64,000 nt of DNA from an uncultured Bacteroidales bacterium (GCA_949297215.1 CASFRV010000011.1:1-64000); one strand, 5' to 3'. Positions 50,667 to 59,940 are shown, counted from the first letter of the stretch. Notes: generated by a model from the letters alone, not told the origin. Numbers and translations: made by a program.

Positions 50667-51114
50667 GGGCCGTGATGTGGGCATATTCCCGGGTGGCCTC
50701 GAAGCACGGACACTCCTTGATGCGTTCCCACGCATCGACGCGCCCGTTGCCGTTGGCGTCGGGCGAGAGGTCGCGGTGGCCCACGATGTGGGCCCGGGGA
50801 TAGCGGTTTTTCCACGTTTGCAGCACGTCGGCCAGCGCCGTGCGCTGGGCTGCGGTGCGCGTGTCGGCCGGGCGGCCGCCGGCGTCCAGGCCCCCGATGT
50901 AGGCCACGTGCAGCGACGTCGCGTTGTAGCCGCGTGCGCCGTTGGCCACGCCGGCGTCGGCCAGCAGTGTGGCCACGCTGCCGTCGGACCGCACCACGCG
51001 GTGGTAGCCCGGGTGGCGCCAGCCCAGCGAGCGGAAGTGGTTGAGCAGTGTCCCGACCGTGGCCGTGGGCCTCGTTGCCGTGCAGTGCACGACGATGCGT
51101 TCAATGTTTCTCAT
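50653..51114 (-). CDS. N-acetylmuramoyl-L-alanine amidase (endolysin-like)
   Basis: A 153-residue amidase_2 family enzyme without signal peptide. MRNIERIVVHCTATRP contains the first zinc His, LGWRHPGYHRVV and SLHVAYIGG are core blocks, and IVGHRDLSPDANGNG supplies the last His and the Asp-rich end. It cleaves the bond between MurNAc and L-Ala. Lack of a signal peptide and the flanking genes fit a phage endolysin cassette that is widespread in Bacteroidales. Start at 51114 overlaps the DUF4248 stop by 4 bases. Confidence 0.93.
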   Translation of the reverse strand: MRNIERIVVHCTATRPTATVGTLLNHFRSLGWRHPGYHRVVRSDGSVATLLADAGVANGARGYNATSLHVAYIGGLDAGGRPADTRTAAQRTALADVLQTWKNRYPRAHIVGHRDLSPDANGNGRVDAWERIKECPCFEATREYAHITAHATH

Positions 51115-51431
51115 GGCTGTGTCCTCCCCTGTTGCGCATCGCGTTCTTCCAGCGGGCCGCAGCCCAGAAACGATTCGAGCGTCTCCACCTGTTGCAGCGT
51201 GAAATAGTGTACCTGTTTGCGGTAGCCGGGCGTCATGAGCGCCTCGCGCAGCGCGGCCCACTCCTGTATGGTGCGGCGCAGCTTGCGCTGTGCGGTGTCG
51301 ACGCGATAGCCCGGAAAATAGCGCAGGGCTATCGAAGCTTTACTGATGGAGTCGGCCGGGCGTCCCGGCTTGATGGCAGAGGGCGACGTTGAGCCCGCGC
51401 CCGAATGGTCTTTCGTTCGCATGAATCTCAT
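51111..51431 (-). CDS. DUF4248 protein
   Basis: A 106-residue protein. After a low-complexity N terminus it shows the DUF4248 pattern: IALRYFPGYRVDTAQRKLRR, then LREALMTPGYRKQVHYFTLQ QVETLESFLG in order. The family is small, helical, possibly DNA-binding, and is found in Bacteroidales next to amidases of this type and in prophage-like remnants. It is the first gene of the cassette, with a full promoter at 51552-51582 on the minus strand. The true start may be the internal ATG at 51422. Confidence 0.8.
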   Translation of the reverse strand: MRFMRTKDHSGAGSTSPSAIKPGRPADSISKASIALRYFPGYRVDTAQRKLRRTIQEWAALREALMTPGYRKQVHYFTLQQVETLESFLGCGPLEERDAQQGRTQP

Positions 51432-51551
51432 GGTACTTCTCGTTTTTAATGGTGAAAGTTACGGTTAGTGAGTCTCTCGAAGGGGCGGAGGCAACACCTC
51501 GCCCCCGTGGTTGTTTCCTGTGGTTTGCGCGCATCTCATGGAACAACGTTG

Positions 51552-51582
51552 CAAAGCTACGACAAAGAAAACGGACGGCAAA
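51552..51582 (-). promoter_or_regulatory. Promoter of the DUF4248-amidase cassette
   Basis: Minus-strand TTTG (51582-51579), 19 bases, TAGCTTTG (51559-51552). The leader of about 115 bases holds a GGGGGCGAGG...CCTCCGCCCC hairpin. Confidence 0.75.
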
Positions 51583-51812
51583 ACCGAGCCTCCACATTTT
51601 TCTGGCAATGTTTGCAACAGCCAGTGGACCAGCGGTTTGCATGGTTGTGTCCGTCGGAAACGCCCCTCTGCCGCGTCTTGGCACGAGGTGCCGCGCGATG
51701 GCAGCGGAGCCCGGCCGTCGAGGCGGGGATTTGCCTGCATAGATACGTCATTCCCGGCGTCTCTCACGTCCCGGATGGCCCATGGCGTGGGGTGAATGCC
51801 GTGGCGGACAGG

Positions 51813-52030
51813 CGGCCTCGAAGAGGTCGACCTATCAGTAACCGCGGGTGGAGCGAAGCGGAACCCGCGGTACGGACTCACCCCACGAAGATAGCCTCGA
51901 AGAGGCGTCCATTCCATCTGTCGCCACGGGCATAGCGACCTCTTCGAGGCCGACATCCTTACCGTCCGCCCTACCTCGGGTTCCGCTTCGCTCCACCCGA
52001 GGTTACTGATAGCCCGACCTCTTCGAGGCC
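51813..52030. repeat. CTCGAAGAG palindromic repeat region in the fourth island
   Basis: Same family as 1-956: GGCCTCGAAGAGGTCG, CCGCGGGTGGAGCGAAGCGG...CCGCGG, GCCTCGAAGAGGC, CGACCTCTTCGAGGCC, CCTCGGGTTCCGCTTCGC...CCGAGG, and a last CCTCTTCGAGGCC. Arm order is partly reversed relative to island 1. Confidence 0.75.
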
Positions 52031-52194
52031 GTCATGCCTCGCGGCTATCTCTCCGCCTGCACGTGGCGGACTTCGCCTGCGGCGGGAGGATGCAGCCCCC
52101 TTACCCCCGGAACCGGACGGGGAACGAGGCGTGGCGGGCGGTTTTCGGCGGCGCGTGGGCCTCGTTGCGCGACGCGCGGGCCTGCGCCGGGCCG

Positions 52195-52275
52195 CTCCAT
52201 GGGGTGGATTTCTGTTTCCATGGGATAGATCGCCGATTGCATGGGATGGATCGGCCGATCCATGGGGTGTTTCCG
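52195..52275. repeat. CCATGGGRTG repeat cluster in the fourth island
   Basis: CTCCATGGGGTGG, TTCCATGGGATAG, TTGCATGGGATGG and GATCCATGGGGTG cores spaced about 20 bases apart, related to 17483-17577. Between 52276 and 52589 the sequence is GC-rich with no recognised gene; it shares ATTTTTTGGAAAAA with 17735-17750. Confidence 0.6.
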
Positions 52276-52589
52276 CCCGATCGGTGGGCGGTTTCCGCGG
52301 CCCGATGCGGGCGGCATGGCCCTGTTTTGCCATGTCGGGCGAGCAATGTGGGCGCCATCCGTCCGCCCGTCGCCGGCGCGGGCGGGCGGTGCGGGTGGCT
52401 GCGGGGCGCCGTCCGCTCTGTTTGGCGTCGCGGGCGTTGTCGCCATTTTTTGGAAAAAGCCCGCCCTCGCCCCCTCGCCTGCCGTGCTTTCAAGGCGCGC
52501 CGCAGCGGGCCCCCCGCGGCGCCGCGAGGCCGGAGCGTCCGTTTTTTCAAAAAAACGGTCGGGCGCAGCAGCGTTTCCGCAAAATTACG

Positions 52590-52597
52590 TAACTTTG
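52590..52597 (+). promoter_or_regulatory. -7 box before floA
   Basis: TAACTTTG, 75 bases before the floA start. The -33 position reads TTTCC. Confidence 0.6.
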
Positions 52598-52672
52598 TTT
52601 CCGACAATGAAAATCATGCGCGCGCACCTGCGTGCGCGCGGACGTGCCAATTTTTCTTTAACACCCCGTATC

Positions 52673-53671
52673 ATGGAAGGCATCTCCCTTTTCGTCACCG
52701 TTGTCGTCGTCATCGGCGTCATCGTCGTGCTCAGTGTGTTTTTTTATTTCGTGCCCTTCTTCCTCTGGCTCTCGGCCAAGGTGTCGGGCGTGCGCATTTC
52801 GCTCATCCAGCTCTTTCTGATGCGCATCCGCAACGTGCCCCCCGGCGTCATCGTGCCCAGCCTCATCGAGGCCCACAAGGCCGGCCTGCACAGCATCACC
52901 CGCGACAACCTGGAAGCCCACTACATGACGGGCGGCCACGTGCAGCGCGTGGTGCATGCCCTCGTGTCGGCCTCGAAAGCCGGCATCGAGCTGTCGTTCG
53001 AAAAGGCCACGGCCATCGACCTGGCCGGCCGCGACGTGTTCGAGGCCGTGCAGACGTCGGTCAACCCCAAGGTCATCGACACGCCGCCCGTGGCCGCCGT
53101 GGCCAAGAACGGCATACAGCTCATCGCCAAGGCCCGCGTCACGGTGAGGGCCAACATCCACCAGCTCGTGGGCGGCGCCGGCGAAGACACCATCCTGGCC
53201 CGCGTGGGCGAGGGCATCGTGTCGAGCATCGGTTCGGCCGCCTCGCACGAGGAGGTGCTCGAAAACCCCGACTCCATCTCCAAGCTCGTGCTCCGCAAGG
53301 GCCTCGACGCTGGAACGGCCTTTGAGATACTCTCGATCGACATCGCCGACATCGACGTGGGGAAGAACATCGGAGCCACCCTGCAAATGGACCAGGCCAA
53401 CGCCGACAAAAACATTGCCCAGGCCAAGGCCGAGGAGCGCCGCGCCATGGCCGTGGCCCTCGAACAGGAGATGAAGGCCAAGGCACAGCAGGCCCGCGCC
53501 GAGGTGATACAGGCCGAGGCCGAGGTGCCCAAAGCCCTGGCCCAGGCCCTGCGCGATGGCAACATGGGCTTCATGGACTTCTACCGCTTGGAGAACCTGA
53601 AAGGCGACACCGCCATGCGCGACAACTTCTCGAAGTTTGGAAAAGACGATGTCAAGGACATCCTGAAATGA
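52673..53671 (+). CDS. floA: Flotillin-like protein FloA
   Basis: FloA, 332 residues, a membrane-scaffold protein of functional microdomains. One N-terminal membrane hairpin (residues 5-35, [20 protein letters not shown]), an SPFH/band-7-like domain ([33 protein letters not shown]) and an alanine/glutamate-rich coiled coil ([20 protein letters not shown]) are visible. Start at 52673 fits the family length; the open frame continues upstream through repeat DNA. The NfeD partner usually next to floA is not in the adjacent genes. Confidence 0.95.
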   Translation: MEGISLFVTVVVVIGVIVVLSVFFYFVPFFLWLSAKVSGVRISLIQLFLMRIRNVPPGVIVPSLIEAHKAGLHSITRDNLEAHYMTGGHVQRVVHALVSASKAGIELSFEKATAIDLAGRDVFEAVQTSVNPKVIDTPPVAAVAKNGIQLIAKARVTVRANIHQLVGGAGEDTILARVGEGIVSSIGSAASHEEVLENPDSISKLVLRKGLDAGTAFEILSIDIADIDVGKNIGATLQMDQANADKNIAQAKAEERRAMAVALEQEMKAKAQQARAEVIQAEAEVPKALAQALRDGNMGFMDFYRLENLKGDTAMRDNFSKFGKDDVKDILK

Positions 53672-53764
53672 CAACCGGGCCGCCGCTGCCGCCCGGCCCG
53701 CATCCGCCAGAACCATTATTATTCAAAATTTTCAAATCATCCCCAATCATTAAAACATTTATCC

Positions 53765-56700
53765 ATGAAAAAAGTTACCAGAATGCTCGGAACCCTGTTG
53801 GGGCTCGCATGCCTGGCGCTCCCCATGGCAGCCCAGACGCCCGACGCGGTGCGTCTGTCGTTCACGCGCACGGGGACGACGGCTGCCGACGTGACGGTCA
53901 ACGTCACCGACGCCGAGGGTACGGCCATCGACGGGGCGACAGCCACCATCGCTCTTTCGCACGAAATGAAAGCCACGGGTGGAGCCGTCACCAATGCCAT
54001 CCTCTGCCCCAACGTCAATGCGACGGCCAACGAGGACATCATCTTTACCCTCACCGTCACGGGGCTGCCTGACGGTTTCACGTTCGATAACGTCGAAGCC
54101 ACAACCTGGGCGCTCAACAGCGGTGGCAACCGCCAGGAGCTGAACGACGGTGTGGACCGCCTTTGGAACCTCGGGCTCGAACAGGGAGCCGACGAGGCTT
54201 CGCTTGCCGCCTGGGCCACGCTGACCGATTATGAGCTCAACAACGCCCAACCCTCGAAGCCCCTCTTCGAGGGCACGTCCGTCACGACCGACGGCACGCT
54301 CAGCCTGCGCCTGACGGCTGCCAAAGGCACCACCAACGGCGGCTGCTTCTTTGGCTTGGAAGACCTGACGCTTTCTGCCGGTGACGCCGGTGGTGAGACG
54401 CCTGAAGAACCCGACGATGACGCCGTTTCCTTCCGCGTCGACATGCAAAACGGTAGCCTGGCCACGGGAACGGGCAGCAGCGAATACTCCAACCTGTGGA
54501 GCAGCACGCAGACTGACCCGCAGCTCACGCTGACGGCCGGGGCCAACAACATGAGAGCCAACGCCGACGGCGTCCGTCTGGAGCTCTACCGCGGAGCCCG
54601 TGGCAACACTTATACGCTGAGCGCTCCCCGCGGCTGGCTCATCAGCTCCTATTCGTTCGACTTTACCAACAGCGATGCAGCCGAAAACATGACCATCACG
54701 CCCGCCGGTGCGACTGCCGTAACGGCCGAGGGTGACGCTACGGCCACCGTCAGCGTCGAGGGCATCGACGCCCAGACGGCTTCGTTCGACGTGGCTTCGG
54801 CCAACAACGGAGTGAAAGCTGCCATCACGAACAACTTCGTCGTCGAGATGGTGCCCGACCCCAACGCCGGCGAAGCGCCCGCCACGCAGGCACTCTTCTC
54901 CCGGGAAACGGGTGGCAACGTGCCCTACCGCATTCCGGCCATTACGCGCATGAAAGACGGCAGCCTGCTGGCCATTGCCGACTATCGTTATTGCGGTGCC
55001 GACATTGGTTTCGGCCACATCGACATCATGGGCCGCATCAGCACCGATAACGGCCAGACCTGGGGCGAACAGTTTATGATTGCCGACGGTAACGGCATTT
55101 CGGGCGACCACGCCTGTGGTTACGGCGACGGCGCCATCGTGACCGACAGCGCCACGAACCGCGTGCTCATGATGTGCTGCACGGGAAATGTGTTTTATGG
55201 CAACGGCAACCGCCAGAACCCGCTGCGTACGGCCCGTCTGTATAGCGAAGACGGCGGTCGCACGTGGTCGACGCCCGAGGATGTGACGGAAGAAATCTAC
55301 GGTCTCTTCGACGAAGACGAGGCAATCAACGGTCTCTTCTTCGGTTCCGGCCGCATTGCCCAGAGCCACCTTGTCAAGGTGGGCGACTACTACCGCATTT
55401 ACGCCGCTCTCTGCACACGCAACGGCGGTAACCGCGTGGTCTACTCTGACGACTTCGGCCAGACGTGGGCCGTGCTCGGCGGCCTTTCAGCCCGTCCCGC
55501 TCCCGGCGGCGACGAGCCTAAATGCGAGGAACTGCCCGACGGCCGCGTCCTCCTGAGCAGCCGCAAGAACGGCGGGCGCTACTATAACATCTTCACCTTT
55601 ACCGATATCGAGAAGGCCGAAGGTTCGTGGAGCACCGTCGTGGCCAGCGAAAGCCAGGAAGGTGGCGTCACCGTGGAGAACAACTCGACGAACGGCGAAA
55701 TCCTTATCATTCCCGCTGTACGCAACGAGGACGGCAAGCAGATGTATCTCGCCCTGCAGTCCATCCCCTTCGGCTCCGGCCGCGCCAACGTGGGCATCTG
55801 GTACAAGGGTCTGGAAAGCTATGCCGACTATGCCACGCCCGCCACGTTCGCTTCCGGCTGGGACGGCAGCTACCAGGTTTCCTACGTCAACTCCTGCTAC
55901 TCGACCATGATGCTCCAGGCCGACGGCAAGCTCGCCTTCCTCTATGAAGAGACGGGCGCGACGACCGTGGGCGGAGGCTACGACATCATCTACACCCCGC
56001 TCGACATCGAAACCATCACCGACGGCGCTTACAGCCTCGACCTCGACGTAGACCGCTGGGCCTACGTGGCCGAGAGCATCGACGAGATGACGGCCACCAT
56101 CGAGCAGGGCAAGTATGTGGGCCAGTCGCACATCTCGGACGCAGGCATGACGGCCATCAACGATGCCATCGACGCCTTCAAGGCAGCTCCCTCGCTCGAA
56201 AGCTACGAGGCCATCATGGCAGCCCGGGGCGACGAGGCCAACCTCACGCCCATCACGTTCGATCCCGCCAAGGTGTACCGCATCTACAACGCCCGCGCGC
56301 TCGAATCGATGAGCAGCATCAACGTGACCAAGGACGCCGAGGGTAATCTCAGCGGCAACATCATCACGACCGAGGCCGACGAGAGCGCCGACTACGGAGC
56401 CCTCTGGCGCTTCGAGGGCGACGAGGCCAACGGCTACAAGCTCCTCAACCTGAACGCTGGCTACTATGTGGCAGGCGCTGACAACGCCACGGTCGGATCG
56501 GCCGACGAGGCTTCCGTCATCGAGATCGGCACAGGCTCGGCTGCCGACAACTGGACGCTCAACGTGACCAACACGTCGTCTGAAAACACCTACCTGAACG
56601 CCCACCACTGCGACGACGCCAACCAAGGCAACCCCAAAAGCCACGCTGTGGGCATGTGGAAAAACGGTGCCAGCGACGCAGGCAACCAGTGGATGCTCGA

Positions 56701-57265
56701 ACCCGTGGACGACGTGACCGTAGAGCTCGACGAGACGGGCTACGCCAGCCTGAACCTGCCATTCAACGTCGTGCTGCCCGAAGGCCTGAAAGCCTATGCG
56801 GCTGTTAAGGAAGAGGCCGACGCTGTCGTAATCAGTGAAGTGGAAGGCTCCGTGCCTGCCGGTACGCCCGTGCTGCTTAGCGGCGAGGCCGGCACGTACA
56901 CGCTGACCATCGACAACGAGAGCATGGAGGGCGTCGAGTCGCTCTTCCAGGGCACGACGCTCACCACGACCATCGGCAGCGACGTGAACGCCTACATCCT
57001 GGCCAAGCACGAAGGCGACGACGAGGCCAAGCTCTACCAGCTCGACCCGACGGAGCGCACGCTGGCTGCCAACAAGGCCTACTTCGTGAGCGACATCTCG
57101 ACGGCCAGCTTCGCGCTGAAGATGGCTACCGTCGGCATCGAGAGCTCGCTGACCGACGAAGCCGCCGAGCCCGTGAAATATTACGACCTCTCGGGCCGCC
57201 GCGTGCTGAACCCCACCAAGGGTCTCTACGTGACCGACAAGGGCCGGAAGGTGCTCGTGAAGTAA
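53765..57265 (+). CDS. Exo-alpha-sialidase (GH33) with accessory modules and type IX-like tail
   Basis: A 1166-residue exported sialidase. Signal peptide to about residue 22; two beta-rich modules (about 25-370, the second with a carbohydrate-binding look); catalytic six-blade propeller about 375-760 starting with the Arg motif YRIPAIT and three Asp boxes (STDNGQTW near 425, SEDGGRTW near 495, SDDFGQTW near 561). Then a helical linker (about 770-830), a lectin-like module (VYRIYNARALESM...WMLEP, about 835-980) and a C-terminal tail YYDLSGRRVLNPTKGLYV ending LVK. It frees terminal sialic acid from host glycans at the cell surface or in the periplasm. No nan catabolic genes are in the window. 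A terminator follows. Confidence 0.95.
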   Translation: MKKVTRMLGTLLGLACLALPMAAQTPDAVRLSFTRTGTTAADVTVNVTDAEGTAIDGATATIALSHEMKATGGAVTNAILCPNVNATANEDIIFTLTVTGLPDGFTFDNVEATTWALNSGGNRQELNDGVDRLWNLGLEQGADEASLAAWATLTDYELNNAQPSKPLFEGTSVTTDGTLSLRLTAAKGTTNGGCFFGLEDLTLSAGDAGGETPEEPDDDAVSFRVDMQNGSLATGTGSSEYSNLWSSTQTDPQLTLTAGANNMRANADGVRLELYRGARGNTYTLSAPRGWLISSYSFDFTNSDAAENMTITPAGATAVTAEGDATATVSVEGIDAQTASFDVASANNGVKAAITNNFVVEMVPDPNAGEAPATQALFSRETGGNVPYRIPAITRMKDGSLLAIADYRYCGADIGFGHIDIMGRISTDNGQTWGEQFMIADGNGISGDHACGYGDGAIVTDSATNRVLMMCCTGNVFYGNGNRQNPLRTARLYSEDGGRTWSTPEDVTEEIYGLFDEDEAINGLFFGSGRIAQSHLVKVGDYYRIYAALCTRNGGNRVVYSDDFGQTWAVLGGLSARPAPGGDEPKCEELPDGRVLLSSRKNGGRYYNIFTFTDIEKAEGSWSTVVASESQEGGVTVENNSTNGEILIIPAVRNEDGKQMYLALQSIPFGSGRANVGIWYKGLESYADYATPATFASGWDGSYQVSYVNSCYSTMMLQADGKLAFLYEETGATTVGGGYDIIYTPLDIETITDGAYSLDLDVDRWAYVAESIDEMTATIEQGKYVGQSHISDAGMTAINDAIDAFKAAPSLESYEAIMAARGDEANLTPITFDPAKVYRIYNARALESMSSINVTKDAEGNLSGNIITTEADESADYGALWRFEGDEANGYKLLNLNAGYYVAGADNATVGSADEASVIEIGTGSAADNWTLNVTNTSSENTYLNAHHCDDANQGNPKSHAVGMWKNGASDAGNQWMLEPVDDVTVELDETGYASLNLPFNVVLPEGLKAYAAVKEEADAVVISEVEGSVPAGTPVLLSGEAGTYTLTIDNESMEGVESLFQGTTLTTTIGSDVNAYILAKHEGDDEAKLYQLDPTERTLAANKAYFVSDISTASFALKMATVGIESSLTDEAAEPVKYYDLSGRRVLNPTKGLYVTDKGRKVLVK

Positions 57266-57293
57266 CCCCGCCCGCAGCGGCATAAACCCCTCA

Positions 57294-57328
57294 GGCCCGC
57301 CCCGCGCCAAGCGCAGGGCGGGCTTTTT
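57294..57328 (+). terminator. Terminator after the sialidase
   Basis: GCCCGCCCCGCGC...GCGCAGGGCGGGC stem then five T. Confidence 0.93.
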
Positions 57329-57342
57329 GCGTGCGGCCGCCG

Positions 57343-57373
57343 TTGGGCGTTCCGTCGAATTGAAGTATCTTTG
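57343..57373 (+). promoter_or_regulatory. Promoter of the toxin-antitoxin remnant
   Basis: TTG (57343-57345), 20 bases, TATCTTTG (57366-57373). Confidence 0.8.
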
Positions 57374-57453
57374 TAGGCGACGCGGCGGGGCCGCGTGCAG
57401 CACGCACGCGGGCGCTGTTGCCGTCCGTCCGCAACCATGAAGGAGGAAAGCCT

Positions 57454-57621
57454 ATGGCAACGAAAAGAACAAAAGAAGAAAAGAGAAAAGACTGGCAGGA
57501 GTTTCTTGCCAAGTTGAGGGCCCTGCCCCCCGAGAAGCTCTCGAAAGGGGCGAAGTGGCTACTGGAACACGAAGGAAAGGACGCCCCTGTTACGTACGAC
57601 TTGAAGGCCGTTCTGAAATGA
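57454..57621 (+). CDS. Putative antitoxin of a PIN-domain toxin pair
   Basis: A 55-residue, highly charged helical protein (MATKRTKEEKRKDWQEFLAK). Unlike most genes here it has a true Shine-Dalgarno AGGAGG, 8 bases before the ATG. Its stop overlaps the start of a PIN-domain frame by ATGA, the usual antitoxin-toxin layout. The family is not recognised, so the antitoxin role rests on position. An in-frame ATG at 57418 lies before the Shine-Dalgarno and was not chosen. Confidence 0.65.
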   Translation: MATKRTKEEKRKDWQEFLAKLRALPPEKLSKGAKWLLEHEGKDAPVTYDLKAVLK

Positions 57622-57767
57622 GGCTGCTGCTCGATACCAATGCGCTGGTATTTTATCTATACGACCGGGACGAACTGTCAATGGACGTGAAGAGGTGTCT
57701 GTTCGATTACAGCAATACGCTCCCGACGAGTACGGTTTGCGTAAACGAGCTCAACACCTATATATAA
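57618..57767 (+). pseudogene. Truncated PIN-domain toxin (VapC-like)
   Basis: Only 49 residues: MRLLLDTNALVFYLYDRDEL is the N-terminal PIN motif with the first catalytic Asp (LLDTNAL), and VCVNELNTYI resembles the region with the second acidic residue (Glu). A complete toxin has about 130 residues; the C-terminal acidic residues are missing, because the frame stops at 57767 and argB begins 58 bases later. It overlaps the antitoxin by 4 bases. It should have no RNase activity and looks like a deletion remnant. Confidence 0.8.
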
Positions 57768-57825
57768 ATACGCGCGCGCGAGGGGCAAGGCTGCCCGCCG
57801 CGCGCCGCAACCAAGGAAAGAAACG

Positions 57826-58599
57826 ATGAAAGAACAGATAACGATAGTGAAAGTGGGCGGAAAGATCGTCGAGGACGACGCTTCGCTCGACGTCCTGCTG
57901 AACGGCTTCACCGCCATCGGGGGGCATAAGCTCCTGGTGCACGGCGGGGGGCGCACGGCCACCGACGTGGCGGCGCGCATGGGCGTAGAAACGGTGATGG
58001 TGGGCGGCCGCCGCGTGACCGATGCGGCCATGCTGCGCGTGGTGACGATGGTCTACGGCGGACTGGTGAACAAGCAGGTGGTGGCCCGCCTGCAAGCCCG
58101 CGGCGTCGACGCCCTGGGCCTCACCGGGGCCGACATGGACGTGGTGCGCTCGCGCCGCCGCCCCGTGGCCGACGTCGACTACGGCTTCGTGGGCGACGTG
58201 GAGCGCGTCGACGCCGAGCGGCTGGCCATGCTGGTGCGCTCGGGCGTGACGCCCGTCATGGCACCGCTGACGCACGACGGCTGCGGCTGCCTGCTCAACA
58301 CGAACGCCGACACCATCGCGGGCGAGGTGGCGCGGGCGCTGGCCCCGCTCTTCGACGTGACGCTCGTCTACTGCTTCGAACACGCCGGCGTGCTGGCCGA
58401 CCCCGAGCGCGAGGACAGCGTTATCCCCCGCATCGACCGGGCCACGTTCGAAGCCCTGCGCGAGGCCGGCACCGTGGGCGGAGGCATGCTGCCCAAGCTC
58501 GAAAACTGCCTGGCAGCCGTCGACGCCGGCGTGGCCCGCGTGGTCATCACCCGGGCCGACGCGCTGGCCACGGGCCGGGGCACGGAAATCGTGGCCTGA
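57826..58599 (+). CDS. argB: Acetylglutamate kinase
   Basis: ArgB, 257 residues, phosphorylates N-acetylglutamate (N-acetyl- or N-succinyl-glutamate in Bacteroidota) in arginine synthesis. ITIVKVGGKIVEDDA with the catalytic Lys, LLVHGGGRTATDVAARMG, and NTNADTIAGEVA plus GTVGGGMLPKLENC are the expected amino-acid kinase motifs. No other arginine gene is near. The next gene begins 34 bases downstream. Confidence 0.95.
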   Translation: MKEQITIVKVGGKIVEDDASLDVLLNGFTAIGGHKLLVHGGGRTATDVAARMGVETVMVGGRRVTDAAMLRVVTMVYGGLVNKQVVARLQARGVDALGLTGADMDVVRSRRRPVADVDYGFVGDVERVDAERLAMLVRSGVTPVMAPLTHDGCGCLLNTNADTIAGEVARALAPLFDVTLVYCFEHAGVLADPEREDSVIPRIDRATFEALREAGTVGGGMLPKLENCLAAVDAGVARVVITRADALATGRGTEIVA

Positions 58600-58633
58600 A
58601 CGGCCGCTCTCTTTGAAATTCGCATCAGAACAC

Positions 58634-59899
58634 ATGACTCTCAACGACTTTGAAATCATGGCCCCGGTGGGGTCGCGCGAGTGCTTCGTGGCGGCCTTGC
58701 AGGCCGGGGCCGACTCTGTCTACTTTGGCATCGAAGCGCTCAACATGCGCGCCCACTCGGCCAGCCGTTTCACCATCGACGACCTGGAAGAGATGGCAGC
58801 CACCTGCCGCGAGCACGGCGTGCGGAGCTATCTCACGGTGAACACCATCATCTACGACGACGACCTGGCCCTGATGCGGCGCATCTGCGATGCCGCCCTG
58901 CGGGCAGGCATCTCGGCCGTCATCGCCTCGGACGTGGCCGTGCTGGCCTACTGCCGCGAGATAGGGCAGGAGGTGCATCTCTCCACCCAGCTCAACATAT
59001 CGAACGTCGAGGCCTTGAAGTTTTACGCCCGCTACGCCGACGTGGTGGTGCTGGCCCGCGAGCTCAACCTGCAGCAGGTGAGTGCCATCCATCAGGCCAT
59101 CAGGCGCGAAAACATCTGCGGCCCGTCGGGCAGGCCCGTGCGCATCGAGATGTTCTGCCACGGCGCGCTGTGCATGGCTGTGAGCGGCAAGTGCTACCTC
59201 TCGCTCGACAACTTGGGCCACAGCGCCAACCGCGGCGAATGCATGCAGGTGTGCCGCAGGGCCTACACCGTGCGCGACCGCGAGACGGGCGTGGAGCTCG
59301 ACGTCGACAACAAATACATCATGAGCCCCAAGGACCTGAAGACCATCGGCTTCATCGACCGGATGATGCGCGCCGGCGTGCGCGTGTTCAAGATCGAAGG
59401 GCGCGCCCGCAGCGCAGAATACGTCTACACCGTGGTGCGCTGCTACAAGGAGGCCGTGGCCGCCGTGCTCGACGGCACGTTCGGCCCCGAGCGCGTCGAG
59501 GCGTGGGACAGGCAGCTGGCCACCGTGTTCAACCGCGGCTTTTGGGACGGCTACTACCTGGGCCGGCGCCTGGGCGAGTGGAGCGCCAAGTACGGGTCGA
59601 GCGCCACGGAGAAGAAAGTGTACGTGGGCCGCGGGGTGAAATATTTCAGCAAGCTCGGCGTGGGCGAGTTCTACATCGAGGCCCAGGGCTTTGCCGCCGG
59701 CGACCGCCTGCTGGTCATCGGGCCGACAACGGGCGTGGTCTATCTGACAGCCGGGGAGATACGCTACGACATGCGGCCTGTGGACCACGCCGAAAAGGGG
59801 TGGAGCATCTCCCTGCCCGTACCCGCCAAGATACGTCCCTCCGACAAGCTCTATAAACTCGTGGCCACGGAGCCCGACGACCTGCCGCCCCTGGACTGA
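58634..59899 (+). CDS. U32 family peptidase / tRNA hydroxylation-type protein
   Basis: A 421-residue U32 family protein. The signature EMFCHGALCMAVSGKCYLS with further Cys residues (ECMQVC) near residue 190 probably binds an iron-sulfur cluster; MAPVGSRECFVAALQAGADS is the TIM-barrel start. E. coli relatives (TrhP/YegQ, RlhA, UbiU) act in tRNA or rRNA hydroxylation or ubiquinone synthesis, so peptidase activity is doubtful. ATG at 58634 is chosen; an earlier TTG at 58613 is less likely. The HAD gene follows after 41 bases. Confidence 0.92.
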   Translation: MTLNDFEIMAPVGSRECFVAALQAGADSVYFGIEALNMRAHSASRFTIDDLEEMAATCREHGVRSYLTVNTIIYDDDLALMRRICDAALRAGISAVIASDVAVLAYCREIGQEVHLSTQLNISNVEALKFYARYADVVVLARELNLQQVSAIHQAIRRENICGPSGRPVRIEMFCHGALCMAVSGKCYLSLDNLGHSANRGECMQVCRRAYTVRDRETGVELDVDNKYIMSPKDLKTIGFIDRMMRAGVRVFKIEGRARSAEYVYTVVRCYKEAVAAVLDGTFGPERVEAWDRQLATVFNRGFWDGYYLGRRLGEWSAKYGSSATEKKVYVGRGVKYFSKLGVGEFYIEAQGFAAGDRLLVIGPTTGVVYLTAGEIRYDMRPVDHAEKGWSISLPVPAKIRPSDKLYKLVATEPDDLPPLD

Positions 59900-59940
59900 G
59901 GCTGCCGGGCCGACGCAGGGCTTCATAAAACAATAACGAC

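Noticed and set aside
58613-58633. TTG start for the U32 gene
   Set aside because: The ATG at 58634 gives the normal family N terminus.
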